NCBI RefSeq assembly: GCF_001183985.1
Contig: NZ_LFZW01000001.1
Location: forward strand, 4,245,621 to 4,309,620
Reading direction: 5' to 3'
Length of the DNA stretch: 64,000 bases
Origin: Peribacillus loiseleuriae
GTDB taxonomy: Bacteria; Bacillota; Bacilli; Bacillales; DSM-1321
This document shows, piece by piece, positions 33,789 to 41,772 of this stretch. The position numbers were made by a program, and so were the translations under genes. The notes under the pieces are model-generated. The model was not told the DNA's origin. It made no database searches and saw nothing but the letters and a program-made list of their open reading frames with translations. How positions within the stretch are numbered: the stretch's first letter is position 1; each line of letters begins with the position of its first letter.

Positions 33789-34745
33789 TTAAAATTCCTC
33801 CTGATATTGGTTTTTGTATCGACTATAAAACTCCATTTTAGTTGGCTTGTTTGTTAGACATCCTTGTTTTTCAATAATGAATGAAGCCATAACAGACCCT
33901 GATTGCCCACATTGTCGAATGGACTTACCGTCCATATATGCGTGCAAAAATCCCGCTATGTAAGCATCCCCTACACCAGTTGTGTCAGTGACACATTCAG
34001 GTTTCGTAATTCCGATAATTTCTTCTTGCGTATTTTTCTCTTGTTTAGAGAAAATTTTGCTTCCTTTACTTCCTAGGGTCACAATGATATGTTTCGTAAT
34101 CCCATTACTCAAAAAGTCTATGATACTATTAATCGGTAAACATTCTTCCAGTGCTAATTGCTCACTTTCGTTCATGAAAATTAATTCACTGTGTTGCATA
34201 ATTTTCATTAAATTCTCGGGTGTGAATGCTTCAAAATCACATTTCATTCCAAATACCAAAGGTACTTGATGCTTAATACACATATCGGCAAATTTCAAAT
34301 TATATAGTGGATCACCTACTGTAATAACACCAAACCTAGACTTTTTGATCGAATTCTCATCAATTAATACAGGATATTTTTCATTCATCGCCCCTGGATA
34401 AAATAAGGTAATATGATTACCTGCCTCATTCATGATAAGTTGTGAAGTTGATGTAACATCCTCCTCAATCACTTGAAGATTAGATGTATTCACCCCACCT
34501 TCTTCCAAAAAGGTTTTAAACCCACTCTTAAAAAAATCATTTCCTACTCGCATCGAAAGCATAGTTTTACGATTCATCGTTGAACATAAATAGGCAATAT
34601 TTACATTACACCCACCAAAGTAGGGGTCTTTATGTTCTTTGTTTTGGATAATTGACGTCCTTCCTAATTTTGGGGTTTCAGGTAATCGGACAATGTAATC
34701 AATACTTGGATAGCCTGATGCGATTAAATCTATCTCTTTCTTCAT
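33789..34745 (-). CDS. PfkB-family (ribokinase-like) sugar/nucleoside kinase
   Basis: 318 residues from the ATG at 34745 (MKKEIDLIASGYPSIDYIV), which overlaps the preceding stop as TAATG. PfkB signature 1 FGGCNVNIAY near 45 and signature 2 DTTGVGDAYIAGFLHA with the catalytic Asp near 255. Transfers ATP phosphate to a sugar or nucleoside hydroxyl. In this operon it would either trap the imported nucleoside or phosphorylate the sugar released by the phosphorylase. Confidence 0.88.
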   Translation of the reverse strand: MKKEIDLIASGYPSIDYIVRLPETPKLGRTSIIQNKEHKDPYFGGCNVNIAYLCSTMNRKTMLSMRVGNDFFKSGFKTFLEEGGVNTSNLQVIEEDVTSTSQLIMNEAGNHITLFYPGAMNEKYPVLIDENSIKKSRFGVITVGDPLYNLKFADMCIKHQVPLVFGMKCDFEAFTPENLMKIMQHSELIFMNESEQLALEECLPINSIIDFLSNGITKHIIVTLGSKGSKIFSKQEKNTQEEIIGITKPECVTDTTGVGDAYIAGFLHAYMDGKSIRQCGQSGSVMASFIIEKQGCLTNKPTKMEFYSRYKNQYQEEF

Positions 34746-35308
34746 TACTTTTCCTCGCCTTCTAACCACTTGAATAATTCATCCATAGAGAAAACTCGTC
34801 CAAGATACTTCTGTATATCCGTAAGATGTACATCGTTTACTGTCTCATCATTTGTTGCAACACACTCGCGAGGTACAATAACATCATAGTTTAAGTGGTA
34901 GGCATCATTTACTGTTGCACGTATACAACAGTTTGTTTTTGTTCCGCATATAATAACATTTTTTATATTGTGCTCCCTTAATACTAAATCTAAATCCGTT
35001 CCATAAAAGGAACTATACCTCCGTTTTTTTATTACAAAATCACTATCTTGTACACCCAGTTCTGGCATTAACTCATCTCCCCCAGTACCTTCAATACAAT
35101 TCTGACGAACCATTGTTAGTTCCTTGTCAAACTTTCCTTCACGATGAGAATGCTGCATAAAAACGATTAGACAATCATGCTTTCTGCATTCATCTATTAC
35201 TTTCCTAATACGAGGCAAAATCTGCTCATTTTGAGGATAATAAACTGCACCATTTGGATGAGCGAAATCATAAACCATATCAACTACAATTAGAGCTGTA
35301 TTACTCAT
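34745..35308 (-). CDS. Isochorismatase/nicotinamidase-family cysteine hydrolase
   Basis: 187 residues from the ATG at 35308 (MSNTALIVVDMVYDF) with GGGGG 7-8 bases upstream. Catalytic triad visible: Asp10 (VVDMVYDF), Lys94 or Lys95 (VIKKRRYSSF) and Cys127 (CGTKTNCCIRATVNDA). Members hydrolyse nicotinamide, N-carbamoyl compounds, ureidoacrylate or isochorismate. Sandwiched between permease and kinase genes, it could deamidate or deaminate the imported compound or its base. Confidence 0.88.
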   Translation of the reverse strand: MSNTALIVVDMVYDFAHPNGAVYYPQNEQILPRIRKVIDECRKHDCLIVFMQHSHREGKFDKELTMVRQNCIEGTGGDELMPELGVQDSDFVIKKRRYSSFYGTDLDLVLREHNIKNVIICGTKTNCCIRATVNDAYHLNYDVIVPRECVATNDETVNDVHLTDIQKYLGRVFSMDELFKWLEGEEK

Positions 35309-36215
35309 TTTTAATCCCCCTAGATGTTCTTCCACGAACAGAAATTATTCCTACTACCGTTAGTACCAAAACAATAAATAAAAATGGAATCATTTGAATA
35401 AATGCACCAGGTATATTAAGTGATTGAAGTCTTATTTGAAGTGCATCTGCAAATCCAAACAGAAAACTGAAAATAAATGTGCCTATAGGAGTACCTTGTC
35501 CAGAAAAAATTGCTGCCAGCGCAATGAATCCTCTACCAACAGTCATATCTTCAACAAACATCGTAACGTTTTCTAAAGCAATGTTTACTCCGCCAAGACC
35601 ACATAGAAATGAACCAATCAAAACAGAAATATATTTCAACTTATTAACTGGCAAACCAACTGAATATGCCGCTTCTTCCTTTTCTCCGACCGTTCTTATA
35701 TAAAGCCCTAACTTAGTATGATATAGGACAAAGTGGGCTAGTATTAGTGCAAGTAAACTAACATAGACCATAGGGGTTTGATTGTTTAAAATGTCACTAA
35801 GAATAGGTATATCCCGTAGAATTGGAATATCCAAAGGTTCGAGACCAATAATTTTCGGGTTAGAAAAGACACCTCGTTGCCCAAAAAAGACTTGTAAAAT
35901 GTAGGCAGTCAAGCCTAAAACAATAGTATTAATCGCGAGACCAGTGATAATTACATTACCTTTCAACGTAATACCAAATACTGAGAACAAGAGACCTAAG
36001 ATCATGGAAGATAATACGGCCGCCAAGACAGCAATTAAAATACTTCCAGTTAAATAACTAACCATTACACCCGTAAAAGCACCAACCAGCATCATTCCTT
36101 CCAGTGCTACGTTTAGTACACCGGCACGGTGAGCAAACACACCGCCTATTGCAGCCAGTGCTATCGGGGCAGTCATTCGAAACGTAGAATGAAGAATTAT
36201 GAGTAATTCATCCAT
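35301..36215 (-). CDS. BMP-type nucleoside ABC transporter permease 2 (NupQ/YufQ-like)
   Basis: 304 residues, about eight helices. Features of the BPD_transp_2 family: HRAGVLNVALEGMMLVGAFTG near the N-terminus and IALAAIFSGQGTPIGTFIFS near the C-terminus. Forms a heterodimer with the adjacent permease. One-base gap to it. Confidence 0.9.
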   Translation of the reverse strand: MDELLIILHSTFRMTAPIALAAIGGVFAHRAGVLNVALEGMMLVGAFTGVMVSYLTGSILIAVLAAVLSSMILGLLFSVFGITLKGNVIITGLAINTIVLGLTAYILQVFFGQRGVFSNPKIIGLEPLDIPILRDIPILSDILNNQTPMVYVSLLALILAHFVLYHTKLGLYIRTVGEKEEAAYSVGLPVNKLKYISVLIGSFLCGLGGVNIALENVTMFVEDMTVGRGFIALAAIFSGQGTPIGTFIFSFLFGFADALQIRLQSLNIPGAFIQMIPFLFIVLVLTVVGIISVRGRTSRGIKNE

Positions 36216-36216
36216 T

Positions 36217-37287
36217 TTAGGCCACCTTCTTTCTATTAAAACGTTCTTTCAGCTTAGTAACTAAGCTAAAATGATGGATTAGAAAGTCGACCGCAAGAAA
36301 TAGAATAATTAAACCTTGAATAACATCTATTAAAGATCGTGGAACACCAACCATCAATTCCATTGAACTTCCACCGTTCTTCAGGATGCCAAATAGTAAT
36401 GCCCCTGCCAGAACTCCAACGGGATTATGTTTACCAAGCAAAGCAATCGTCAACCCTGTCCATCCATAATCGGGGGAAAATTCGCTAACAAAACGACGAT
36501 GTGTTCCAAGAATTTCCCCTGCACCTGCAAGGCCAGCAACAATACCACTTATTGACATTATTACAATAATTTTTTTAGCAATATTCATCCCAACATACTC
36601 TGAGAATTCTATATTTCGACCAATCGAATTCATCTCATAGCCTAATTTCATTTTATTTATTAAGAACCAAACCATAATAAAGACACCTATTGCGACTATA
36701 AATCCTCCATTTAATTGTGAACCCTGAAAAAATCTTGGCAATTCAGCGCTTGGTAAAATATCGATTGTAGTAGCATTTGACGCTCCAGGAGCTTTAAATG
36801 GGAAGCTTGCAAGATAGGTAGTGAATAGAATAGCTGCATAATTCAGCATCAATGTCACAACCATTTCGTTGACATTGAAAAATGCTTTTAAAATTGCTGG
36901 GATTAGCGCAAATAGCATTCCTGACAATGCTCCACCTATAAGACATATAAAGACATGGATCACAGGTGGGGTGCCTTGTAATGTAAATCCTAGAAATGCA
37001 GCAGTAAATGCTCCCAAATACAATTGCCCTTCCACGCCCATATTGTAAATATTTGCTTTAAATGCAATAGCTGTAGCTAGTCCTGTTAGAATAAGCGGTG
37101 TTGTAGCAAATAGGGTATTCATTATTGCTATTTTTCCAGATAATGCCCCTGAAAAAAGTGCAGAATAAGCTTCAAGGGGTTTATATCCAGACAACATAAT
37201 CAAGAACGAACCTACGATAAAAGCCAACATAACTGGAATCAGGGAAGAAATAATAGGTAATAACCATTTCTTCTGTTTTTTATTCAC
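36217..37287 (-). CDS. BMP-type nucleoside ABC transporter permease 1 (NupP/YufP-like)
   Basis: 356 residues from a GTG at 37287 behind GGGGAGG (9 bases); an ATG at 37305 lacks a ribosome site. Motifs FKANIYNMGVEGQLYLGAFT, VNEMVVTLMLNYAAI, YGWTGLTIALLGKHNPVGVL. BPD_transp_2 family permease of purine/nucleoside importers. Overlaps the ATPase gene by 8 bases. Confidence 0.9.
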   Translation of the reverse strand: MNKKQKKWLLPIISSLIPVMLAFIVGSFLIMLSGYKPLEAYSALFSGALSGKIAIMNTLFATTPLILTGLATAIAFKANIYNMGVEGQLYLGAFTAAFLGFTLQGTPPVIHVFICLIGGALSGMLFALIPAILKAFFNVNEMVVTLMLNYAAILFTTYLASFPFKAPGASNATTIDILPSAELPRFFQGSQLNGGFIVAIGVFIMVWFLINKMKLGYEMNSIGRNIEFSEYVGMNIAKKIIVIMSISGIVAGLAGAGEILGTHRRFVSEFSPDYGWTGLTIALLGKHNPVGVLAGALLFGILKNGGSSMELMVGVPRSLIDVIQGLIILFLAVDFLIHHFSLVTKLKERFNRKKVA

Positions 37288-38809
37288 CGAATTTCGCCTC
37301 CCCATCTGTGATTCCGGCCATTAAAACACCAATTTCTTCTTTACTTGTCTGCTTAGTTAGCCTCTCACCTATAACCCGACCTTTGTACATAACATATATC
37401 CGATCGCTAAGGGTCATTACCTCAGATAGTTCAGAAGAAATAACAATGACTGCTTTTTTCTTTCTACGAAATTCAATTATTTGCTGGTGGATAAACTCAA
37501 TAGACCCAATATCAACACCTCGTGTTGGCTGACTTAAAATTAGCAAATTGGGATTCATAGACATTTCTCGTGCAATGACAATTTTCTGAGCATTTCCGCC
37601 TGATAATGATCCAACTTCTAGACTAGTATTATCGCAATTGCGAATATCGAATCGCTCTATCAAATCTTTAGCATGGTGGGCAATTTCTTTTTGCTGTAAT
37701 ACTCCAAAATCACAAAATTGTTTTCTCCAGTGATAACCAGCAATCAAGTTATCTCTTATACTCATAGTTGAATTTAATCCATGTAAATAGCGATCTTCTG
37801 GTACAAGACCAATTTTCATATCCCTCAATGCCTGAGGACTTTTATCATTAATAGAATTATCTTGGTAAATAATCTCACCTGATTCAAGTTTAAGCATGCC
37901 TGACAGCGCATTCATTAAAAAGGATTGTCCATTCCCTTCCACACCAGCAATACCAACAATTTCACCTTCATGTACATTCATAGATACGTCATATAAAACC
38001 TGAGATCCAGAGTCACTGTATGCATTAATATTTTTTGCTAATAAAACTACATTTCCGCGCTCTGAATCTTCCTTTTGTAAATCTAATTTTACGTCTCTAC
38101 CAACCATCATTTTTGCAATCTCCTGCTGGTTTACATCTTTATTATTGACAGTTCCAATAAATTTCCCATGACGAATAACCGTGATTCGATCTGCACATTT
38201 CTTAACCTCATCCAATTTATGTGTTATGATAATAATCGTCTTCCCAGAATTTCTAAGTGCAATTAGATTATCAAGTAATTCATCTGTCTCTTGTGGTGTA
38301 AGTACTGCTGAGGGTTCATCTAGAATTAAAATATCTACATTCCTATGCAGCATCTTAATAATTTCTACTCGTTGCTGTGCCCCTACAGATATATCTTGAA
38401 TTTTATCTTTTCCGTTTAAATCAAAATTATAGTGATCAATTGTTTTTTGTACTTCTTCATATTCTTTTCTTTGTTGAATTTTGAAACCTTTAACAATCTC
38501 TTCACCAAGTAAAATATTTTCGTATACTGTTAGACTAGGCACCAATTTAAAGTGCTGATGTACCATACCGATTCCTTGATGTATAGCTTCCTTTGGCGAT
38601 TGAAAATGAACTTCTTCACCATTAATAAAAATTTGACCAGATGAGGGCTCTATTAGACCAAATAGCATATTCATCAATGTTGATTTTCCTGCTCCATTCT
38701 CACCACAAATGGCGTGTATCTCTCCTTTCTTCACTTCCAAATTGATGCCATTAATCGCTACAAAATCACCAAATTTTTTTGTTAAATTAACCACTTCAAT
38801 GTTATTCAC
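37280..38809 (-). CDS. Nucleoside/simple-sugar ABC transporter ATP-binding protein (two domains)
   Basis: 509 residues with two fused nucleotide-binding domains. The first has GENGAGKST, VGAQQRVEIIKMLHR and LILDEPSAVLTPQE; the second has degenerate Walker A GVEGNGQS, signature LSGGNAQKIVIARE and LLILSQPTRGVDIGS. This arrangement is typical of RbsA/NupO-like importers. The second-domain Walker B Glu is replaced by Gln (SQP), common in such subunits. GTG start at 38809. Confidence 0.92.
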   Translation of the reverse strand: MNNIEVVNLTKKFGDFVAINGINLEVKKGEIHAICGENGAGKSTLMNMLFGLIEPSSGQIFINGEEVHFQSPKEAIHQGIGMVHQHFKLVPSLTVYENILLGEEIVKGFKIQQRKEYEEVQKTIDHYNFDLNGKDKIQDISVGAQQRVEIIKMLHRNVDILILDEPSAVLTPQETDELLDNLIALRNSGKTIIIITHKLDEVKKCADRITVIRHGKFIGTVNNKDVNQQEIAKMMVGRDVKLDLQKEDSERGNVVLLAKNINAYSDSGSQVLYDVSMNVHEGEIVGIAGVEGNGQSFLMNALSGMLKLESGEIIYQDNSINDKSPQALRDMKIGLVPEDRYLHGLNSTMSIRDNLIAGYHWRKQFCDFGVLQQKEIAHHAKDLIERFDIRNCDNTSLEVGSLSGGNAQKIVIAREMSMNPNLLILSQPTRGVDIGSIEFIHQQIIEFRRKKKAVIVISSELSEVMTLSDRIYVMYKGRVIGERLTKQTSKEEIGVLMAGITDGEAKFGE

Positions 38810-38859
38810 CTATATCGCTTCCTCATTGTTCAGTATCATTTTCTAGTAAACTAACAATA

Positions 38860-39891
38860 CTAGTTCTTAGTAATATCAGTTACCTTAATTTCTCCATTAT
38901 TAATTTTCTCCTTAATTTCATCTATCTTTGATAAATAATCTGGATTAATCATATCTTTTGTATATTTCATTTCACTTAGCTGAACACCATTTTCTTTAAG
39001 ACCTAATTCTATTTTCGAATCATACTTACCTGACTGCGCTGATTTCGAAAGGTCATAAACCGCGATATCCACCCTCTTCATAACACTTGTAAGAACATTT
39101 CCCTCTGCAATATAGTCTTGATCAGAGTCAACACCAATGGCAAAAACGTTTTTAGATTTTGCGCCGTCCATCACGCCTTCACCAGTTGCACCAGCGACTT
39201 GATAAATAATGTCAGCTTTTTGCTCAATTTGAGATAATGCGATTTCTTTCCCTTTTGATGGATCTGCAAACGAGTTAGAATAACCTACAATTACCTTTGT
39301 TTGTGGATCAATGTATTTTGCTCCTTCTTTATATCCAACGAGGAATTTATTAATACCTGGAGAATCAACTCCGCCTACAAAACCAATAACACTATCCCCA
39401 TTGATATTATTGACACCCTCATCTTTTGTGACCATTGCTGCAAGAGCCCCTGCTAGAAACGATCCTTCTTGTTCATGAAATAGTACTGATGTAATATTAT
39501 CTCCTTCAACCTCTGTATTAAAAATTGCAAACTGTGTATCTGGATATTGAGTTGCAATATCCTTTAGTACTTTTTCATGTCCTAAATTAAGTGTGATCAC
39601 AAGATTATATCCATTTTGCGCCAATTGCGTTAAGTACTTTTCCCCTTCTGAAACGTCTTGGGGTTCCACAACTTTTATTTCAATGCCCAATTCTTTTTCA
39701 GCCTTTTTTAAACCTTCATAACCCGAGTCATTAAACGACCGATCTCCAAGACCTCCATCACTTGTAATCATTGCAACCTTAATTTTTCCCTCTTCATTCG
39801 CATTGCTTTCCGTGCTTCCACAACCAGACAAAACTACCATAAGAATTACCGCCATCACTACCGAAAATAGATTTAAACGATGCTTAACCAT
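38860..39891 (-). CDS. BMP-family (PnrA/Med-like) nucleoside-binding lipoprotein
   Basis: 343 residues, lipobox VLSGC with Cys24. BMP/PnrA fold motifs: VAMITSDGGLGDRSFNDSGY, LAQNGYNLVITLNLGH, GFVGGVDSPGINKFLVGYKE, YQVAGATGEGVMDGAK and FAIGVDSDQDYIAEGNVLTS. Members bind purine nucleosides or related ribosides; GDRSFNDSGY carries the conserved base-stacking Phe. First gene of the operon, with a cre site just upstream. Confidence 0.92.
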   Translation of the reverse strand: MVKHRLNLFSVVMAVILMVVLSGCGSTESNANEEGKIKVAMITSDGGLGDRSFNDSGYEGLKKAEKELGIEIKVVEPQDVSEGEKYLTQLAQNGYNLVITLNLGHEKVLKDIATQYPDTQFAIFNTEVEGDNITSVLFHEQEGSFLAGALAAMVTKDEGVNNINGDSVIGFVGGVDSPGINKFLVGYKEGAKYIDPQTKVIVGYSNSFADPSKGKEIALSQIEQKADIIYQVAGATGEGVMDGAKSKNVFAIGVDSDQDYIAEGNVLTSVMKRVDIAVYDLSKSAQSGKYDSKIELGLKENGVQLSEMKYTKDMINPDYLSKIDEIKEKINNGEIKVTDITKN

Positions 39892-39910
39892 AAAATAATC
39901 CTCCTTTTAG

Positions 39911-39925
39911 TTGAAATCGTTTCCA
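39911..39925. promoter_or_regulatory. CcpA cre site
   Basis: TTGAAATCGTTTCCA satisfies WTGNAANCGNWNNCW at every position. It lies 20-34 bases before the lipoprotein start, in the 5' leader, where it would act as a roadblock. Predicts glucose repression of the operon. Confidence 0.75.
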
Positions 39926-39943
39926 AAATACGAGTGAATTAAT

Positions 39944-39969
39944 CTTGTAAGGATGTCATGACAAGTTAA
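39944..39969. promoter_or_regulatory. Candidate GntR operator in operon promoter
   Basis: Contains the perfect palindrome TGTCATGACA (39954-39963), flanked as CTTGT...ACAAG, and the 9-mer ACAAGTTAA shared with the palindrome upstream of gntR. Confidence 0.4.
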
Positions 39970-40145
39970 GTCTATCACCTATCTTTTTCACTAACAAGGA
40001 TTTTTTTCAAAAAAACAAATATTTTTTGAAAATTCCCCCTATTTTATTATTTTAATTGCCTATAAGCTGTTATAAAAATTGATAGAAATCCTTTATTCAT
40101 AAGATGCAGGATTGTATTTTTCTTATTAATGGGGAAATATTTTTA

Positions 40146-40217
40146 ATGTATAAGGATAACGATTTGCTTATCAGACCAATTAAAGAAGATTTATACTCTC
40201 TTTGGGAATTAAAATAA
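40146..40217 (+). pseudogene. N-terminal fragment of GNAT acetyltransferase
   Basis: Reads MYKDNDLLIRPIKEDLYSLW then ELK and a stop. This is the opening of GNAT-family N-acetyltransferases (IRPIKEEDLxxLWEL). It breaks off at the start of the IS110-type element, and I found no C-terminal part beyond the element. Confidence 0.6.
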
Positions 40218-40220
40218 AAC

Positions 40221-41441
40221 ATGATTCCGGTCATCGGTCTGGATGTGGCAAAAGGGGAAAGTCAGGTTCAAACATTTTTGGATAAAAAGCAGCCTTACAA
40301 AAAGAGCTTTAAAGTAGCACATACACTTGAAGGATTAGCTAGACTTCTAGATTTTATTAAAGAAGCAGAAGATGTATAAGGGGGACGGCCTCCCATTGTA
40401 TTGGATTCCACTGGACATTATCATACCCAGTAGTCCAGTATTTCGAAGACAGAGGGTATTTATTGATTATCGTACATCTACTCATATCGTATCGAGCTAA
40501 GGGTCCTAGCTTACGCAAGGTAAAGACCATGGACGCTCGGCATCTCTGCAAGCTGTACAGAGAAGACTTAGAGCCTTATAAACAGCGAGGAATTCAGCTC
40601 TTAAACCTTCGTAATCTTACAAGACAACATGAAAATATTACAGGTCTGTTTGTACAAACTAAACTGCAATTTCAGGCAGTTCTGGATCAAGTGTTTCCTC
40701 AGTATTATGGGGTTTTTGGGACCTTATACTCGGATGTTTCATTACTGACTTTACAAGCATTTCCTACGTCAGAAGAAATCTTGAAAGGAAGCGAAAAAAC
40801 AATCGCTACTAAAATAAAAGAGGTATGTAAAAGTCGTTCACAACAATGGGCAAACAGTCAGGCAGAAAAACTAATGGCTGCCCCAGCTCAAAACCCGTTT
40901 CAGAAAACCTTATATCATAGCCTTTCTTTAAGCTTGGATATGTATATTAACATGCTTCTTGATTACAAAAAGCAGCTATCCAAACTAGAAGATGAGATAG
41001 ATGCTTTAGCAAATTGAAGAGTATGAAATTATCCAATCGATCCCCTGTATCGGTGAAAAAATCGCTGCTACGATTATTTCTGAGGTAGGAGAAATTGATC
41101 GGTTTCATCACCCTAAGAAACTAGTTGCATTTGCCGGAATCACTCCAAGTATCTTTGAATCTGGTATATTCAAAGGTATATGAAATCGGATTACCAAAAG
41201 AGGTTCTAGTAGACTACGACATGCCTTGTATATGGCCGTTAAATGTGCACTTCGTGATTGTCGCAAGAAGAAAACGACCAATGAAGTCATTCCTTGTAAC
41301 AAGCGATTACGAGAGTTTTATGATAAGAAACGTGAAGAAGGAAAACCCTCTAAGGTGGCCGTGTTAGCCTGTGCTAATAAACTCTTACATTGGATTTATG
41401 CTCTTTTGAAAAGCAAATCTGCTTTCCAAGATCTAGCCTAG
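40221..41441 (+). mobile_element. Degenerate IS110-family insertion sequence (transposase pseudogene)
   Basis: Transposase traces in order: VIGLDVAKGESQVQTFL (DEDD first Asp) then PPIVLDSTGHYH, RAKGPSLRKVKTMDARHLCK, a long coiled region, then the C-terminal Tnp_IS110 domain IPCIGEKIAATIISEVGEID, RFHHPKKLVAFAGITPS and RGSSRLRHALYMAVKCALRD. In-frame stops (near 40380 and 41017) and frame changes make it inactive. IS110 elements lack long terminal inverted repeats, and none is seen. Confidence 0.9.
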
Positions 41442-41612
41442 TTTCTAAACATAACTAAACAGTCAGAAACTTTCCAAACGCAGCATATCGGAAGGTTATT
41501 TGGTATGTCTAAATTTAGTATAGCATGAGATATTTTAAGTTTTTATTGAAAAATATTGACAAACTATTAGCTGGTTTACTGGAGTTTTACAACATTGCAA
41601 GAACAAAAAAAG
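41442..41612. other. Non-coding stretch after IS110 relic
   Basis: No gene seen; probably contains the right end of the element. Confidence 0.35.
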
Positions 41613-41643
41613 AAAAATCCTGTTTAAATTTAAACAAGATTTA
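41613..41643 (-). terminator. Rho-independent terminator
   Basis: Minus strand AAATCTTGTTTAAATTTAAACAGGATTT then TTCTTTTTTTG. Terminates the SNF2 gene. Confidence 0.85.
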
Positions 41644-41772
41644 AATCAAACTTTATTACAAATTATCAATCTTTTTTTATTAATTATCAAACTTTGTTTC
41701 AATGCCACAATAATGTAGCACCATATAATATCCTCGTTTTGTCGGCAGAACCCCTTATAGAACCAATCCCCT

